Shown one piece after another: positions 18,864 to 27,078 of a stretch of DNA of 63,779 nucleotides. The stretch is taken from the NCBI GenBank assembly GCA_016124905.1, contig WGMV01000031.1:1-63779 (forward strand), in the 5' to 3' direction. The notes below the pieces were generated by a model. It did no database searches. It saw nothing but the letters and a program-made list of their open reading frames with translations, and was not told the DNA's origin. Source of the stretch: a bacterium (GTDB lineage Bacteria; Pseudomonadota; Alphaproteobacteria; Rickettsiales; RI-342). The translations under genes were made by a program, and so were the position numbers. Every line of letters begins with the position of its first letter. The stretch's first letter is position 1.

Positions 18864-20347
18864 AGTGCGAGCACGCCGGTGCGGCTGTTCATGGCCGTGG
18901 CGTCCGGCGCGGCTTGGGTGCCATCCGCATCCACCACGGAACTCATGCCGCTATCGGCAAGCTTATCGGCAATCCAGTCCAGATCGAACGCATAAACCTC
19001 ACGGTTGATGGGGCCATTGTCGAACACATTGGCGGCCTGCGCATCCGTCAGTTCCATCGGCTGGCTGGTCTGATAGGGCGCCGTGGCGGTGATACCTTCT
19101 TCATTCAGCGCGATGTTCATCGCCTGGAAATTTGGAAACTCACACACACCGTCGATGCTGGCGTCATTCACCTGGCTGTTGAACAGCGAAATACCTTCCT
19201 GACCCAGAAACACACCCCGGCTTGCCGTATAAACGCTGTTCTCATGCCCCGGCTGTGCCGCATAATCGCGCAGGCTTTCCATCGAGATGGCATCCGCATG
19301 GTGGCCGGTCAGCGCATAGAACGGGTCGATCAGCGGGGCGGCTTTATCCGGCGCAATCATCAGCCCGGCCTTTTCCAGCAGCCAGGGCGTCGTTGCGGCC
19401 AGGTCGCCCTTATATTGCGGGTCCGTCACTAGCTTGGCCCAGGCGGCTTCCAGCACCGTGGCGCCGATGGAGCCGCGTGCGCCGTTATAGGCCAGCGCCT
19501 CGTCATAGCTCAGATGAATCACCACTCCTTCAGGCGGGTGAATACCGTCAAAATACACGGCGAACTGCTGCGTGGCCGGGTCATACTGCACGGTATGCTC
19601 ATTCAGGTAACGCTCGCCCTGCGGCGTTTGCTGAAGCGCGCTGACAGCCGAAAGCAGACCCGATGTCGGCAAGTCACCGGCGACGAAATCCTTCGTCACG
19701 CTGAACGGCGCGGTGATGGTGGTCAGCGCCGCGGCGTCGCGCTCCAGGTTTGGCAGGGCGTAATGATTATCCGCCATGAAGCTGTTGCTGGTGGTGGTGT
19801 TTGCCGCGCGGAAGGCCGGGCCGAATTCGTTATTGCTGATCACGCTGTTGCTGAAGGCAACGCTGTCCCACACGGTCACGGCAAAGTTATTGCCCGTAAC
19901 GGGGCCGAAAAACTGAACATGATACAGTTTGCTGCCGCCGAAATCATTGGTATCCACCCCGCCGGAAAAGGTAACGTCGGTCAGTTTGGCGCCGCCCAGG
20001 TCGTTATGGCCGAAAGCCCCGTCAATTGCCACGCGCTCCAGCGTTGCCAGGCGGAGGTTGCTGTTATCCAGCGTACCGCGAAAGCGGGTGTCGGAAAGCG
20101 CGGTGCTCTGAAAATCGCAATCATCCACCGCCTGTGCAAAAACCGTCCCGCTCAGGTTCGCGCCGTTGAAGCGGCTATGGGAAACCGGCTGCTCAAACAG
20201 CGCATCGCTCAGGTTCAGCCCCGAGAAGTTGACGGCGGGTGAACCGTTAAACTCGCACGAAAAGGTGCAATGGCTGAAATCGGTCCTGCCTGTCGCAATG
20301 GCGGCCTGAACATCGGCAACGGTGGTAAAGCGGGTGGTATCGGTCAT
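18860..20347 (-). CDS. Pentapeptide-repeat protein with unknown C-terminal region
   Basis: The N-terminal part (about residues 20-195 of 495) consists of tandem five-residue repeats of the A(D/N)LXX/F type, for example NFSGLNLSDALF, RFNGANLSGTVF and DTRFRGTLDNSNL, which should fold as a right-handed quadrilateral beta helix. The remaining 300 residues match no family I recognise. There is no signal peptide, membrane segment or evident catalytic motif. GAGGAT precedes the start. The stop codon overlaps that of the convergent M16 peptidase in the tetranucleotide TTAA. The gene stands alone. A target-mimic, scaffold or secreted-effector role is possible but unproven. Confidence 0.75.
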   Translation of the reverse strand: MTDTTRFTTVADVQAAIATGRTDFSHCTFSCEFNGSPAVNFSGLNLSDALFEQPVSHSRFNGANLSGTVFAQAVDDCDFQSTALSDTRFRGTLDNSNLRLATLERVAIDGAFGHNDLGGAKLTDVTFSGGVDTNDFGGSKLYHVQFFGPVTGNNFAVTVWDSVAFSNSVISNNEFGPAFRAANTTTSNSFMADNHYALPNLERDAAALTTITAPFSVTKDFVAGDLPTSGLLSAVSALQQTPQGERYLNEHTVQYDPATQQFAVYFDGIHPPEGVVIHLSYDEALAYNGARGSIGATVLEAAWAKLVTDPQYKGDLAATTPWLLEKAGLMIAPDKAAPLIDPFYALTGHHADAISMESLRDYAAQPGHENSVYTASRGVFLGQEGISLFNSQVNDASIDGVCEFPNFQAMNIALNEEGITATAPYQTSQPMELTDAQAANVFDNGPINREVYAFDLDWIADKLADSGMSSVVDADGTQAAPDATAMNSRTGVLAL

Positions 20348-20422
20348 GATATCCTCAACAGAATGAACGGCCCAAAAGCATTACCACGGCAATATGATGG
20401 TTTTGTGATGATTCACAAACGC

Positions 20423-21016
20423 TTAAGCATGCCCGACATCGCCGGAGAGCTTAAAGATGTCCACCCCGCCCAAAGCGGCGGCCGTCTGCCATTTTTCATC
20501 ATCCGTGGTGAGGAACACCAGCTCATGCGTCACCGGTGAAACCAGCCAGCTGTTGGTCTCCAGCTCGCTTTCCAGCTGGCCTGCGCCCCATCCGGCATAG
20601 CCGAGCGCCAGCATGGCGTCCTTGGGCCCCCGGCCCGCGGCAATATCCTTGAGGATTTCGATGGTGCAGGTAAGCGCCATGTCATCGCCAAGCATCAGCG
20701 TGTCGTTCAGCGTATAATCCGCGCTGTGCAGCACAAACCCGCGGGCGGATTCCACCGGCCCGCCGAAATAGACCTTCACCTCGTTGGCCTGCTTGCTCAG
20801 GTGAATATTGAGCTGGGAGAACACATCCTTGCTTTTCAGCGCTTCCATGGGCTGATTGATGATGATGCCCATCGCGCCCTCATCATTATGGGCGCAAATA
20901 TAAATAACGGATTTTTCAAAGCAGGAGCCGGTCAGCTGCGGCGTGGCGATCAGCAGCTGCCCCTCCAGGTATCGCCCCGTTTTTTTCTTCTCGCGGATGT
21001 TTTTGAACTTATCCAT
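20423..21016 (-). CDS. yqgE: YqgE/AlgH family protein (UPF0301)
   Basis: Conserved protein of uncertain role, named for AlgH in Pseudomonas. The 197-residue protein shows the family signatures: LEGQLLIATPQL near the start, the MGIIINQP block, YFGGPVE, and the LGYAGWGAGQLE block before the C-terminal segment. It is encoded divergently from a DsbD-alpha-like gene across a 60-base gap, a pairing I know from other alphaproteobacteria. It is cytoplasmic by sequence (no signal peptide). No catalytic residues can be assigned. Confidence 0.9.
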   Translation of the reverse strand: MDKFKNIREKKKTGRYLEGQLLIATPQLTGSCFEKSVIYICAHNDEGAMGIIINQPMEALKSKDVFSQLNIHLSKQANEVKVYFGGPVESARGFVLHSADYTLNDTLMLGDDMALTCTIEILKDIAAGRGPKDAMLALGYAGWGAGQLESELETNSWLVSPVTHELVFLTTDDEKWQTAAALGGVDIFKLSGDVGHA

Positions 21017-21076
21017 TGGCGAAACTCGCTAGGTTGCGGTAAACGATAACGGATAATAACATGATGGACAACACGC

Positions 21077-22003
21077 ATGCGCACAAAACCGCTTTTCGTG
21101 AACGTTTCCACGGTGATTGCGTTCGGTTTATTCGCTGTTTTTATCGCAACCTCGTTCAGTTCGGCTGCGCTGGCGTTTTCTACTCCCTGGCAAGCCCACC
21201 TGCATGGCCGCACACGTGTGCTGATTGCCAAAAGCGAGCAGGTAAACGGCAAAACCTACCTGGATGGCGTGGTTCAGCACGAGCTGGATAAAGGCTGGAA
21301 GACTTACTGGCGCTACGCAGGCGATGCCGGGCTGCCGCTCACGGTTTCCAGCGACATCAACAAACCGGCCCTGGGCGAAGTTGAGCTGATGTGGCCGGCC
21401 CCGGAGCGGGTGATGGAAACCAACATGCAAAGCTTCATCTACAGCGGCAACATCGCCATTCCCTTTCGCGCGGAATGGAAAACCCCGGGGAAAACCAGTG
21501 AGGATGAGCTGAACCTGTCATTCATGGTATGCGAGAATATCTGCGTGCCGGTCAACCTCGTCATCCCGCTGCAGGTTAAGGCCGATATCGTAAAAACGGA
21601 AGACAAGGAAGCCGTGTCCGCCCTGGCATCGGCGCTAAAAACCATTCCTCAGCGAGACTCAAAGAGCTTCACTATCCGGGATGTAAAATGGGTCAAGCGC
21701 GACGCGGTGGAATTCATCGAGCTGGATGTCATCTCCAAACAGCCGCTGGATAAGGCGGATGTGATTGTGGAAGGCGCGGGCGCCTATCGTTTCAATCCGC
21801 CCGGGGCCAGCCCGCATGAAGGCGGGACGCGCTTCCGCATCGCGGTGGAGCGTCAAATCAAGCATGCGCCGGTTCCATCAACCCTGCATGTCACCATCAT
21901 AACGCCTACCGAATCGGCGGAATATGACGTCACTCCGGCGAGCGACGAACCAAAAGCAGGCGAACCTACTCCGTCATCCAGCCCGGCTGCGGTGAAACCG
22001 TAA
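21077..22003 (+). CDS. Periplasmic DsbD N-terminal-domain-like (DsbD-alpha) protein
   Basis: A 308-residue exported protein. A hydrophobic signal segment (about 11-33, ending ALA) is followed by a region resembling the first periplasmic domain of thiol:disulfide interchange protein DsbD: DKGWKTYWRYAGDAGLP near 71-87 and C152/C156 in VCENICVPV. The transmembrane and thioredoxin domains of full DsbD are absent, so it may accept electrons from another membrane partner such as CcdA or ScsB, or act as a copper-tolerance or cytochrome-maturation protein. The C-terminus is Pro/Ser rich. Its last 38 bases overlap the convergent ygfZ. Confidence 0.8.
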   Translation: MRTKPLFVNVSTVIAFGLFAVFIATSFSSAALAFSTPWQAHLHGRTRVLIAKSEQVNGKTYLDGVVQHELDKGWKTYWRYAGDAGLPLTVSSDINKPALGEVELMWPAPERVMETNMQSFIYSGNIAIPFRAEWKTPGKTSEDELNLSFMVCENICVPVNLVIPLQVKADIVKTEDKEAVSALASALKTIPQRDSKSFTIRDVKWVKRDAVEFIELDVISKQPLDKADVIVEGAGAYRFNPPGASPHEGGTRFRIAVERQIKHAPVPSTLHVTIITPTESAEYDVTPASDEPKAGEPTPSSSPAAVKP

Positions 22004-22757
22004 CCACCGTTTCGCCACATTCCAGCCTATTACCCGTGGTGGCATGTTCCGTGCGCAACATGGCGATGCCATGGGCGCCATCGTTGGAAAACATCGTGCC
22101 GATAAGCTTGCCGTCTTTATGAATTTCGGTGCCGTTTGGCACCGCCGCTTCTAGCGTCACGGCATAAATCTGTTTGTGCAGTGTGGCACGGTGCTTGCTT
22201 CGCGCCGTCACTTCCTGCCCGACATAACAGCCTTTACGAAAATCGATGGCATGCAGGCGGTCCATACGGAATTCCATGGGCAGGGCCTTGTCCTGCATCA
22301 TGTCGTCATAGGCTTCGGGTATGGCGAGCTCAAGCCGTCTGCGTTGCCACGCATCTTCGGCAATGGAAGCGGGGAGTAAGGCCCCCTTCTGTTCGTAGCA
22401 GCGCAGGCCCAGCGCATCGTGACGCGGATCGTGAAAGGCGAGTTTTCCCGTGGCATCATCCGTGCGAATCACGCGCATATCCTCCAGGGGGGTAATCTCC
22501 ACCTCCGCCCGCAACCGGTACATGGAAAGCAACCGCCATAAGGCGGGCGCGAAACGCGTGTCCGCATCGATCACGAAGCCGTTATCCCCGTGAAAAATAA
22601 AAAAACCATGCAAAAATTTTCCCTGGGGCGTCAGCAACAAGGCATAGCCGGGCGCATGATGCAGCGCATCCACGTCGATGCTCAGCAATCCTTGTAAAAA
22701 CCCTTGTGAATCCTTGCCTTTTACATTCGCAAGCGCGCGTGTGCCAGAGTAATCCAT
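21966..22757 (-). CDS. ygfZ: Folate-binding protein YgfZ / CAF17-IBA57 family
   Basis: Tetrahydrofolate-dependent factor needed for maturation or repair of certain iron-sulfur proteins. The signature KGCYVGQEVTAR lies at about residue 172-183 of 263, with the fold of glycine cleavage T-proteins before it. I use the ATG at 22757; the reading frame also has a TTG start 7 codons upstream (22778). The gene overlaps the convergent DsbD-alpha gene by 38 bases, and its start faces the Flp pilin gene across an AT-rich gap. Length and signature are ordinary. Confidence 0.92.
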   Translation of the reverse strand: MDYSGTRALANVKGKDSQGFLQGLLSIDVDALHHAPGYALLLTPQGKFLHGFFIFHGDNGFVIDADTRFAPALWRLLSMYRLRAEVEITPLEDMRVIRTDDATGKLAFHDPRHDALGLRCYEQKGALLPASIAEDAWQRRRLELAIPEAYDDMMQDKALPMEFRMDRLHAIDFRKGCYVGQEVTARSKHRATLHKQIYAVTLEAAVPNGTEIHKDGKLIGTMFSNDGAHGIAMLRTEHATTGNRLECGETVVTVSPQPGWMTE

Positions 22758-22884
22758 ACCGAAAATTACGACTACCAATTGTGGGGCGGATGTCAGAAAA
22801 AAATGCCAACATCTAGACGTTTAAATGATTTTTTAAGATTTGGCCACGTATAGTCGTGAAAATCCACTGAGGGAGCCTAATGCT

Positions 22885-23082
22885 ATGACTCTGATTAAAA
22901 AATTCATCCGTGACGAATCCGGCGCCACCGCCATCGAATACGGCCTGATCGCCGCGCTCATCAGCGTGGCCGCCATCGTGGCGTTGAACTATCTGGGTGA
23001 TGAATTGTACAACGTGTTCAATTACATCGCCTGCGCGCTCGGAACGGGTCAAAAATCCTCCGGCGCAGTCGGCTGCCAATAA
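22885..23082 (+). CDS. flp: Flp/Fap-type pilin, orphan
   Basis: A 65-residue prepilin of the type IVb Flp family. A short basic leader (MTLIKKFIRDESG) ends at G13 with the prepilin-peptidase junction G/ATAIEYGL, and the mature part has the required Glu at +5 and a 20-residue hydrophobic helix. GGGAG at 22871-22875 sets the ATG; a longer in-frame start at 22840 is rejected. No tad/cpa assembly genes or prepilin peptidase lie in the window, so assembly factors must be elsewhere or the gene is an outlier copy. The stop is only two bases before gshB. The C-terminal segment contains two cysteines (CALGTG... GCQ). Confidence 0.92.
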   Translation: MTLIKKFIRDESGATAIEYGLIAALISVAAIVALNYLGDELYNVFNYIACALGTGQKSSGAVGCQ

Positions 23083-23084
23083 GC

Positions 23085-24014
23085 ATGTTGCGAATTGGGT
23101 TGCAAATGGAGCCGTTGGCGCAGGCCGACGGCTCCAAGAGCACCAGTTACGCGCTGGCTAAAGAGGCTGCGAAACGCGGACACCGCTGCGTTCAGTTTCT
23201 GCCGCATACGGTGCATCGCCACAAGGGCGACATCACCATCAGCCATGCCAGTCATGTTGAGTGGCGTGATGATGGTTTTGTCGAAAAGCCGGTCAACGGC
23301 ATAAAGGGCGATGCGCTGGATGTGGTGCTCATCCGTCAGGACCCGCCCTATGACATGGGCTACCTGACCAATGCGCACCTGTGGCGGCTGTTGGACGGCA
23401 AGGTGAAATTCATCAATCCCCCCGCGGCATTGATCGAATTTCCCGAAAAAATCGCGCCCATGCTCTTCCCCGATCTGGTGCCGGAAACGCTGATCGGCAG
23501 CGACCCTGCCGAGTTTCAGTTGTTCCTGCAGCAGCATGGCGAAATCATCATCAAACCGCTCTACGCCTTTGGCGGCGAGGCCGTGCTTTATTTTAAAAAG
23601 GGCGACAGCAACCTCATTCCCGCCGTGGAACTGATGCTGTCACGCTATAACGTTCCCTGCATTGCGCAGCGTTTCATTCCTGAAGTCAAAAAAGGCGATG
23701 CCCGCATCCTGCTGATGGATGGCGAGGTCATCGGTGCGTTCCACCGCGTTCCCCAGACGGACGCCCACCGCGCCAACCTCATGGCCGGCGGCAGCCTTGC
23801 CAATTACACATTATCCAAACGCGACCACGAAATCTGCGAAAGCCTGAAACCCTGGCTGAAAAATCACGGCATCTTCTTCGCCGGCATCGACGTCATCGGC
23901 GACTACCTTACCGAAATCAACATCACATCCCCCCTCGGCATCGCCCAGGTGAAAAAACTCACCGGGCAGGATCTCGCCGTCAGTTTCTGGGATAAGGTGG
24001 AAGCATCTCTATAA
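23085..24014 (+). CDS. gshB: Glutathione synthetase
   Basis: ATP-grasp ligase joining gamma-glutamylcysteine and glycine. The 309-residue protein begins MLRIGLQMEPL, equivalent to the usual KIAFQMDP, and has R-Q-D-P-P-Y-D-M near 89-96, the IIIKPLYAFGGEAV ATP-grasp loop, RFIPEVKKGDARI, and ITSPLG close to the C-terminus. It starts two bases after the pilin stop without an obvious ribosome site of its own, which suggests translational coupling or a weak internal start. gshA is not in the window. A dispersed palindrome lies just after the stop. Confidence 0.95.
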   Translation: MLRIGLQMEPLAQADGSKSTSYALAKEAAKRGHRCVQFLPHTVHRHKGDITISHASHVEWRDDGFVEKPVNGIKGDALDVVLIRQDPPYDMGYLTNAHLWRLLDGKVKFINPPAALIEFPEKIAPMLFPDLVPETLIGSDPAEFQLFLQQHGEIIIKPLYAFGGEAVLYFKKGDSNLIPAVELMLSRYNVPCIAQRFIPEVKKGDARILLMDGEVIGAFHRVPQTDAHRANLMAGGSLANYTLSKRDHEICESLKPWLKNHGIFFAGIDVIGDYLTEINITSPLGIAQVKKLTGQDLAVSFWDKVEASL

Positions 24015-24031
24015 CAGCGGTTTCTTTAAGA

Positions 24032-24058
24032 CGTCATTCCAGCGAAAGCTGGAATCCA
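24032..24058. repeat. Dispersed palindromic repeat, family A, copy 1
   Basis: CGTCATTCCAGC-GAAA-GCTGGAATCCA contains an 8-bp perfect stem (24036-24055) with a GAAA loop. The same 27 bases recur at 45304-45330, and an inverted variant at 45370-45396. It lies between gshB and queF. It may also serve as the 3' hairpin for both convergent genes. Confidence 0.85.
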
Positions 24059-24088
24059 ACCGAACGTAACGCACACGCTGACTTTAAA

Positions 24089-24544
24089 TCACCGCCCCCG
24101 ATAATTCGCCACTTCCTGCTCCGGAATCCACACGCCCTCGGGTGGCTTACCCGTCTGGTAAAATACATCAATCGGAATCCCCCCACGCGGATACCAGTAT
24201 CCGCCGATGCGCAGCCAGCGTGGCTTGGTGGCGGCGACGATCTTTTCCGCAATGCCCACCGTGCAGGCCTCATGAAAATCCCCATGATTGCGGAAGGAGG
24301 CAAGATAAAGCTTCAGTGATTTGCTCTCCACCAGATGCCCGTCCGGCACATAATCGATCACCAGATGCGCAAAATCCGGCTGGCCGGTGATCGGGCAAAG
24401 CGAGGTAAATTCCGGGCAACTGAAGCGCACATTGTAATGCTTGCCGGGGTGCGGGTTGCTCACCACCTCCAGCACGGCCTCATCGGGGGAGGCGGGCATG
24501 GGCGTTTTATTGCCAAGCTGCTCAAGTCCGTCATACCGGCTCAT
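24089..24544 (-). CDS. queF: NADPH-dependent preQ0 reductase
   Basis: Reduces 7-cyano-7-deazaguanine (preQ0) to preQ1 in queuosine synthesis. The 151-residue protein is of the short, unimodular type. The thioimide-forming cysteine is C50 in [13 protein letters not shown], with D57 as the proton donor, and the substrate motif [14 protein letters not shown] follows. AGGAG just upstream fixes the start at 24544; an upstream in-frame ATG at 24604 adds 20 unrelated residues. It is convergent with gshB. Other queuosine genes (queC, queD, queE) are not in this window. Confidence 0.95.
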   Translation of the reverse strand: MSRYDGLEQLGNKTPMPASPDEAVLEVVSNPHPGKHYNVRFSCPEFTSLCPITGQPDFAHLVIDYVPDGHLVESKSLKLYLASFRNHGDFHEACTVGIAEKIVAATKPRWLRIGGYWYPRGGIPIDVFYQTGKPPEGVWIPEQEVANYRGR

Positions 24545-24610
24545 GCGACATCTCCTCTGTATATCAAGCCTAACATTATAAGGGAGCGCAGCGACTGGGT
24601 GCAAGCGCCC

Positions 24611-24627
24611 CGCGCCTTATTGGCGCG
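24611..24627. other. Small GC hairpin between queF and tyrA
   Basis: CGCGCC-TTATT-GGCGCG, a 6-bp perfect stem in the 130-base gap. No T-run follows in either direction. Its function is unknown. Confidence 0.4.
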
Positions 24628-24656
24628 TGAAAGCGAGCGTCGCGAGCCAGCAAGGG

Positions 24657-24686
24657 TATAAGGACTAACATTCGTTAGTCCTTATA
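24657..24686 (-). other. 13-bp hairpin spanning the tyrA stop codon
   Basis: TATAAGGACTAAC-ATTC-GTTAGTCCTTATA is a perfect 13-bp inverted repeat that includes the last codons and stop of tyrA. No T-run follows, so it is more likely an mRNA 3'-end stabiliser or factor-dependent terminator than a classical intrinsic one. Confidence 0.6.
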
Positions 24687-25892
24687 ATGGATAGTGGAAA
24701 CCAGATTCTGCCGCGCCACCGCCAGTTCCGCAAGCCGCTTATGGATCGCCTCAAGCGATTCGGCCGTATCAAGCATCTCCTCGGCAATCACCATATAGCG
24801 GTCCATCAACGCGCGTATGGGCGTGTTCACCATCAGCTCCAGCACATCCTGCACCGGCGTGACGGATGGTGTGGAAAAACTCATGAACCCTTCGCCCACA
24901 TGGGCGTAAAGCGATTCGTTCAATATATCCTCCGCACGCATCGTGCCGTCCACTAGGCTGTAGGCAATCGCCACGGGCAGGGCGCGGTAAATCGGCGGCA
25001 GATAGGGATCGTGCAAATGGGTGGGCAGCCACTGCACCGGCCGCAGCATGCGCCGCGCTTCCATCCGCCAGTGATGAATGGCCGGTATCCTGCTCGCATC
25101 CCCCCCTTCCAGCACCGGGGAGATATCCTGCTGCCAGCTTCGCTTGAAACGCAGCCACGCATCCTGCAGCGCCACATGGTTGAAATGGAACACATCCGCC
25201 CAGGTGGCCGCGCCCGCGCCGTTCAACCGCATGAACTGGCGGAAGATGCTGTCCACATCCTTGCCCGGCGGCGTGCGGCTTTCCACCAGCAGCGCCAGAT
25301 AGGCAAACGCCAGCAAATGGGGCAGGTGGGAGCTGCTGGCGAAAATCATGTCATGCCGCACGGGGTCGAGTGTCTCTACTTTTGCGCCCAGTTCCTGCCA
25401 CAATTGCACCACGGTGTTCACGCTCGCCACATGCATGTCCGTCGGTGTCAGGTATGTTTTGCGGTTGCGGAAAAACTGCGCATTCGCGTGCTGCGGCCCG
25501 GTGCGGTCATCCCCTGCAATCGGGTGGCCGGGCACATAACGGTGGCTTGGCATTAACTTCGCCGCGGCCTGCACCAGCGCCATTTTGGAAGACCCGATAT
25601 CCGTCACCAGCACCGGCTCTTTGGCATAAGCTTCGACGAGCTTGAACCAGTCTTGCGTTGCTCCAAGCGGGCAGCACAGCACAATCAGGTTGCTGGCCTC
25701 GATCAGCTGCTGCGGCGTTTTCGCCGCCTCGTGCGCCACGCCCAGGATCATGGCCTGTGTCAATGCCTGCTCATTGGCATCATAGGCGATGCGCCGCGCT
25801 ACGATATCGCTGTCGGCCAATGCCATGCCGAGCGAGGTTCCCAGTTGCCCGGTCCCCACAATCCCGACATGCATCTCCGCCAGTTTCGCCAT
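24675..25892 (-). CDS. tyrA: Prephenate dehydrogenase with long C-terminal extension
   Basis: NAD-dependent oxidative decarboxylation of prephenate to 4-hydroxyphenylpyruvate on the way to tyrosine. The N-terminal Rossmann motif GIVGTGQLG (10-18) and the GHPIAGDDRTGP and SSSHLPHLLAF blocks identify the family; the latter two carry the catalytic histidines. At 405 residues it is about 100 longer than usual: after the helical dimerisation domain there is an extra segment (about 290-405) without a recognisable ACT domain. It is the last gene of the minus-strand operon methyltransferase-chorismate mutase-hisC-tyrA, four bases after hisC. Confidence 0.9.
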   Translation of the reverse strand: MAKLAEMHVGIVGTGQLGTSLGMALADSDIVARRIAYDANEQALTQAMILGVAHEAAKTPQQLIEASNLIVLCCPLGATQDWFKLVEAYAKEPVLVTDIGSSKMALVQAAAKLMPSHRYVPGHPIAGDDRTGPQHANAQFFRNRKTYLTPTDMHVASVNTVVQLWQELGAKVETLDPVRHDMIFASSSHLPHLLAFAYLALLVESRTPPGKDVDSIFRQFMRLNGAGAATWADVFHFNHVALQDAWLRFKRSWQQDISPVLEGGDASRIPAIHHWRMEARRMLRPVQWLPTHLHDPYLPPIYRALPVAIAYSLVDGTMRAEDILNESLYAHVGEGFMSFSTPSVTPVQDVLELMVNTPIRALMDRYMVIAEEMLDTAESLEAIHKRLAELAVARQNLVSTIHYKD

Positions 25893-25896
25893 AAGG

Positions 25897-27021
25897 CTAC
25901 AGCTTCATGAAGGTCGCCAGCGAATCGATCGCCACGCTGTTCTCAACCCCCAGACCAATCGTCATGCGCAGGCAGTTCGGCAACCCATAGGCCACCGTAT
26001 CGCGCAGGATGATACCCTTGGAGAGCAAAAACTTGTTGGCATCTTCCGCGCGTTTGCCTTTTTTATCCGGGAATTCCAGCAGCAGAAAATTCGTCACGCT
26101 CGGGTGCACCTTGATGCCGATTTCCTCGAACTGCGGCGGCAGCTCCTTTAGGCAGCGGCTGTTCCAGGCGCGCGCCTCGCGGATATGGTCCTGGTCGCGC
26201 ATCGCTACCGCGCCCGCCACATTGGCCAGCCCGTTGACGTTGAAGGGCGAGCGGATGCGGTTCAGCACATCGGCCACCGGCTCCGGCGCATAGGCCCAGC
26301 CCACACGGATCAGCGGCAGAGCATAGATTTTGGAAAACGTATGCAGCACGACCGTGTTTTCACCCTCGGCCACCAGCTCGTGCCCATCGGTATAATCCTC
26401 ACGCTCCACATATTCGCTATAGGCGTTGTCGAGCACCAGCAGCACATGCGGCGGCAGCTTTTTGCGCAACCGCGCCACTTCACGCTGGGAGATGTAGCTG
26501 CCGGTCGGGTTGTTCGGGTTGGCGATGAACACTACCTTGGTCTTGTCCGTCACGCAGCCAAGCACGGCATCCACGTCGGTCTTCAGGTTCTTCTCCGGCG
26601 CGGCCACGGCCTTCACGCCAAATGCCTTGGCATAAATACGATACATCAAAAAGCCGTACTGGCTGTAAATCATCTCGTCGCCCGGGTCACAATAGGCCTG
26701 AATCAGCAGGCCGATCAGCTCGTCCGAGCCGTTGCCGCACACAATTTGCCCGGCTGGCAGCTTGTGCACCTCGGCAATCGCCTCGCGCAGCAGCTGGGCG
26801 CTGCCTTCAGGGTAACGGTGCAGCTCGCGCTCGGCCTTGCGCAGCACGTCATATACTTTGGGCGATGGGCCGAGGTTGGATTCGTTGGAGGAAAGCTTGA
26901 TCACCGCGCCCTGGCCGGCCACTTTTGCCTTGCCCTGCTGATAGGGCGAAATATCCATGATCATGGCGCGCGGCTGCGGGGTGGAGGGGAAAGTATCACT
27001 CTGTTTGGCTTTGGTTTTCAT
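25897..27021 (-). CDS. hisC: Histidinol-phosphate / aromatic aminotransferase (class I/II)
   Basis: PLP-dependent fold-type I aminotransferase. Key residues are N171 in ANPNNPTG, D198 and Y201 in LDNAYSEY, the PLP lysine K231 in TFSKIYALPL, and R239. Start options are the ATG at 27021 (374 residues, used here) or a GTG at 27033; neither has a strong ribosome site. It sits between chorismate mutase and tyrA and far from any his gene in view, so the enzyme may well transaminate phenylpyruvate and 4-hydroxyphenylpyruvate as its main or second job, as HisC homologues in such clusters do in several bacteria. The specificity is inference. Confidence 0.88.
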   Translation of the reverse strand: MKTKAKQSDTFPSTPQPRAMIMDISPYQQGKAKVAGQGAVIKLSSNESNLGPSPKVYDVLRKAERELHRYPEGSAQLLREAIAEVHKLPAGQIVCGNGSDELIGLLIQAYCDPGDEMIYSQYGFLMYRIYAKAFGVKAVAAPEKNLKTDVDAVLGCVTDKTKVVFIANPNNPTGSYISQREVARLRKKLPPHVLLVLDNAYSEYVEREDYTDGHELVAEGENTVVLHTFSKIYALPLIRVGWAYAPEPVADVLNRIRSPFNVNGLANVAGAVAMRDQDHIREARAWNSRCLKELPPQFEEIGIKVHPSVTNFLLLEFPDKKGKRAEDANKFLLSKGIILRDTVAYGLPNCLRMTIGLGVENSVAIDSLATFMKL

Positions 27022-27078
27022 CGAGGTAACCACAATGTTATTGTTATGAAGGCAAAATGCTGAAAATGAGGGAAACAG

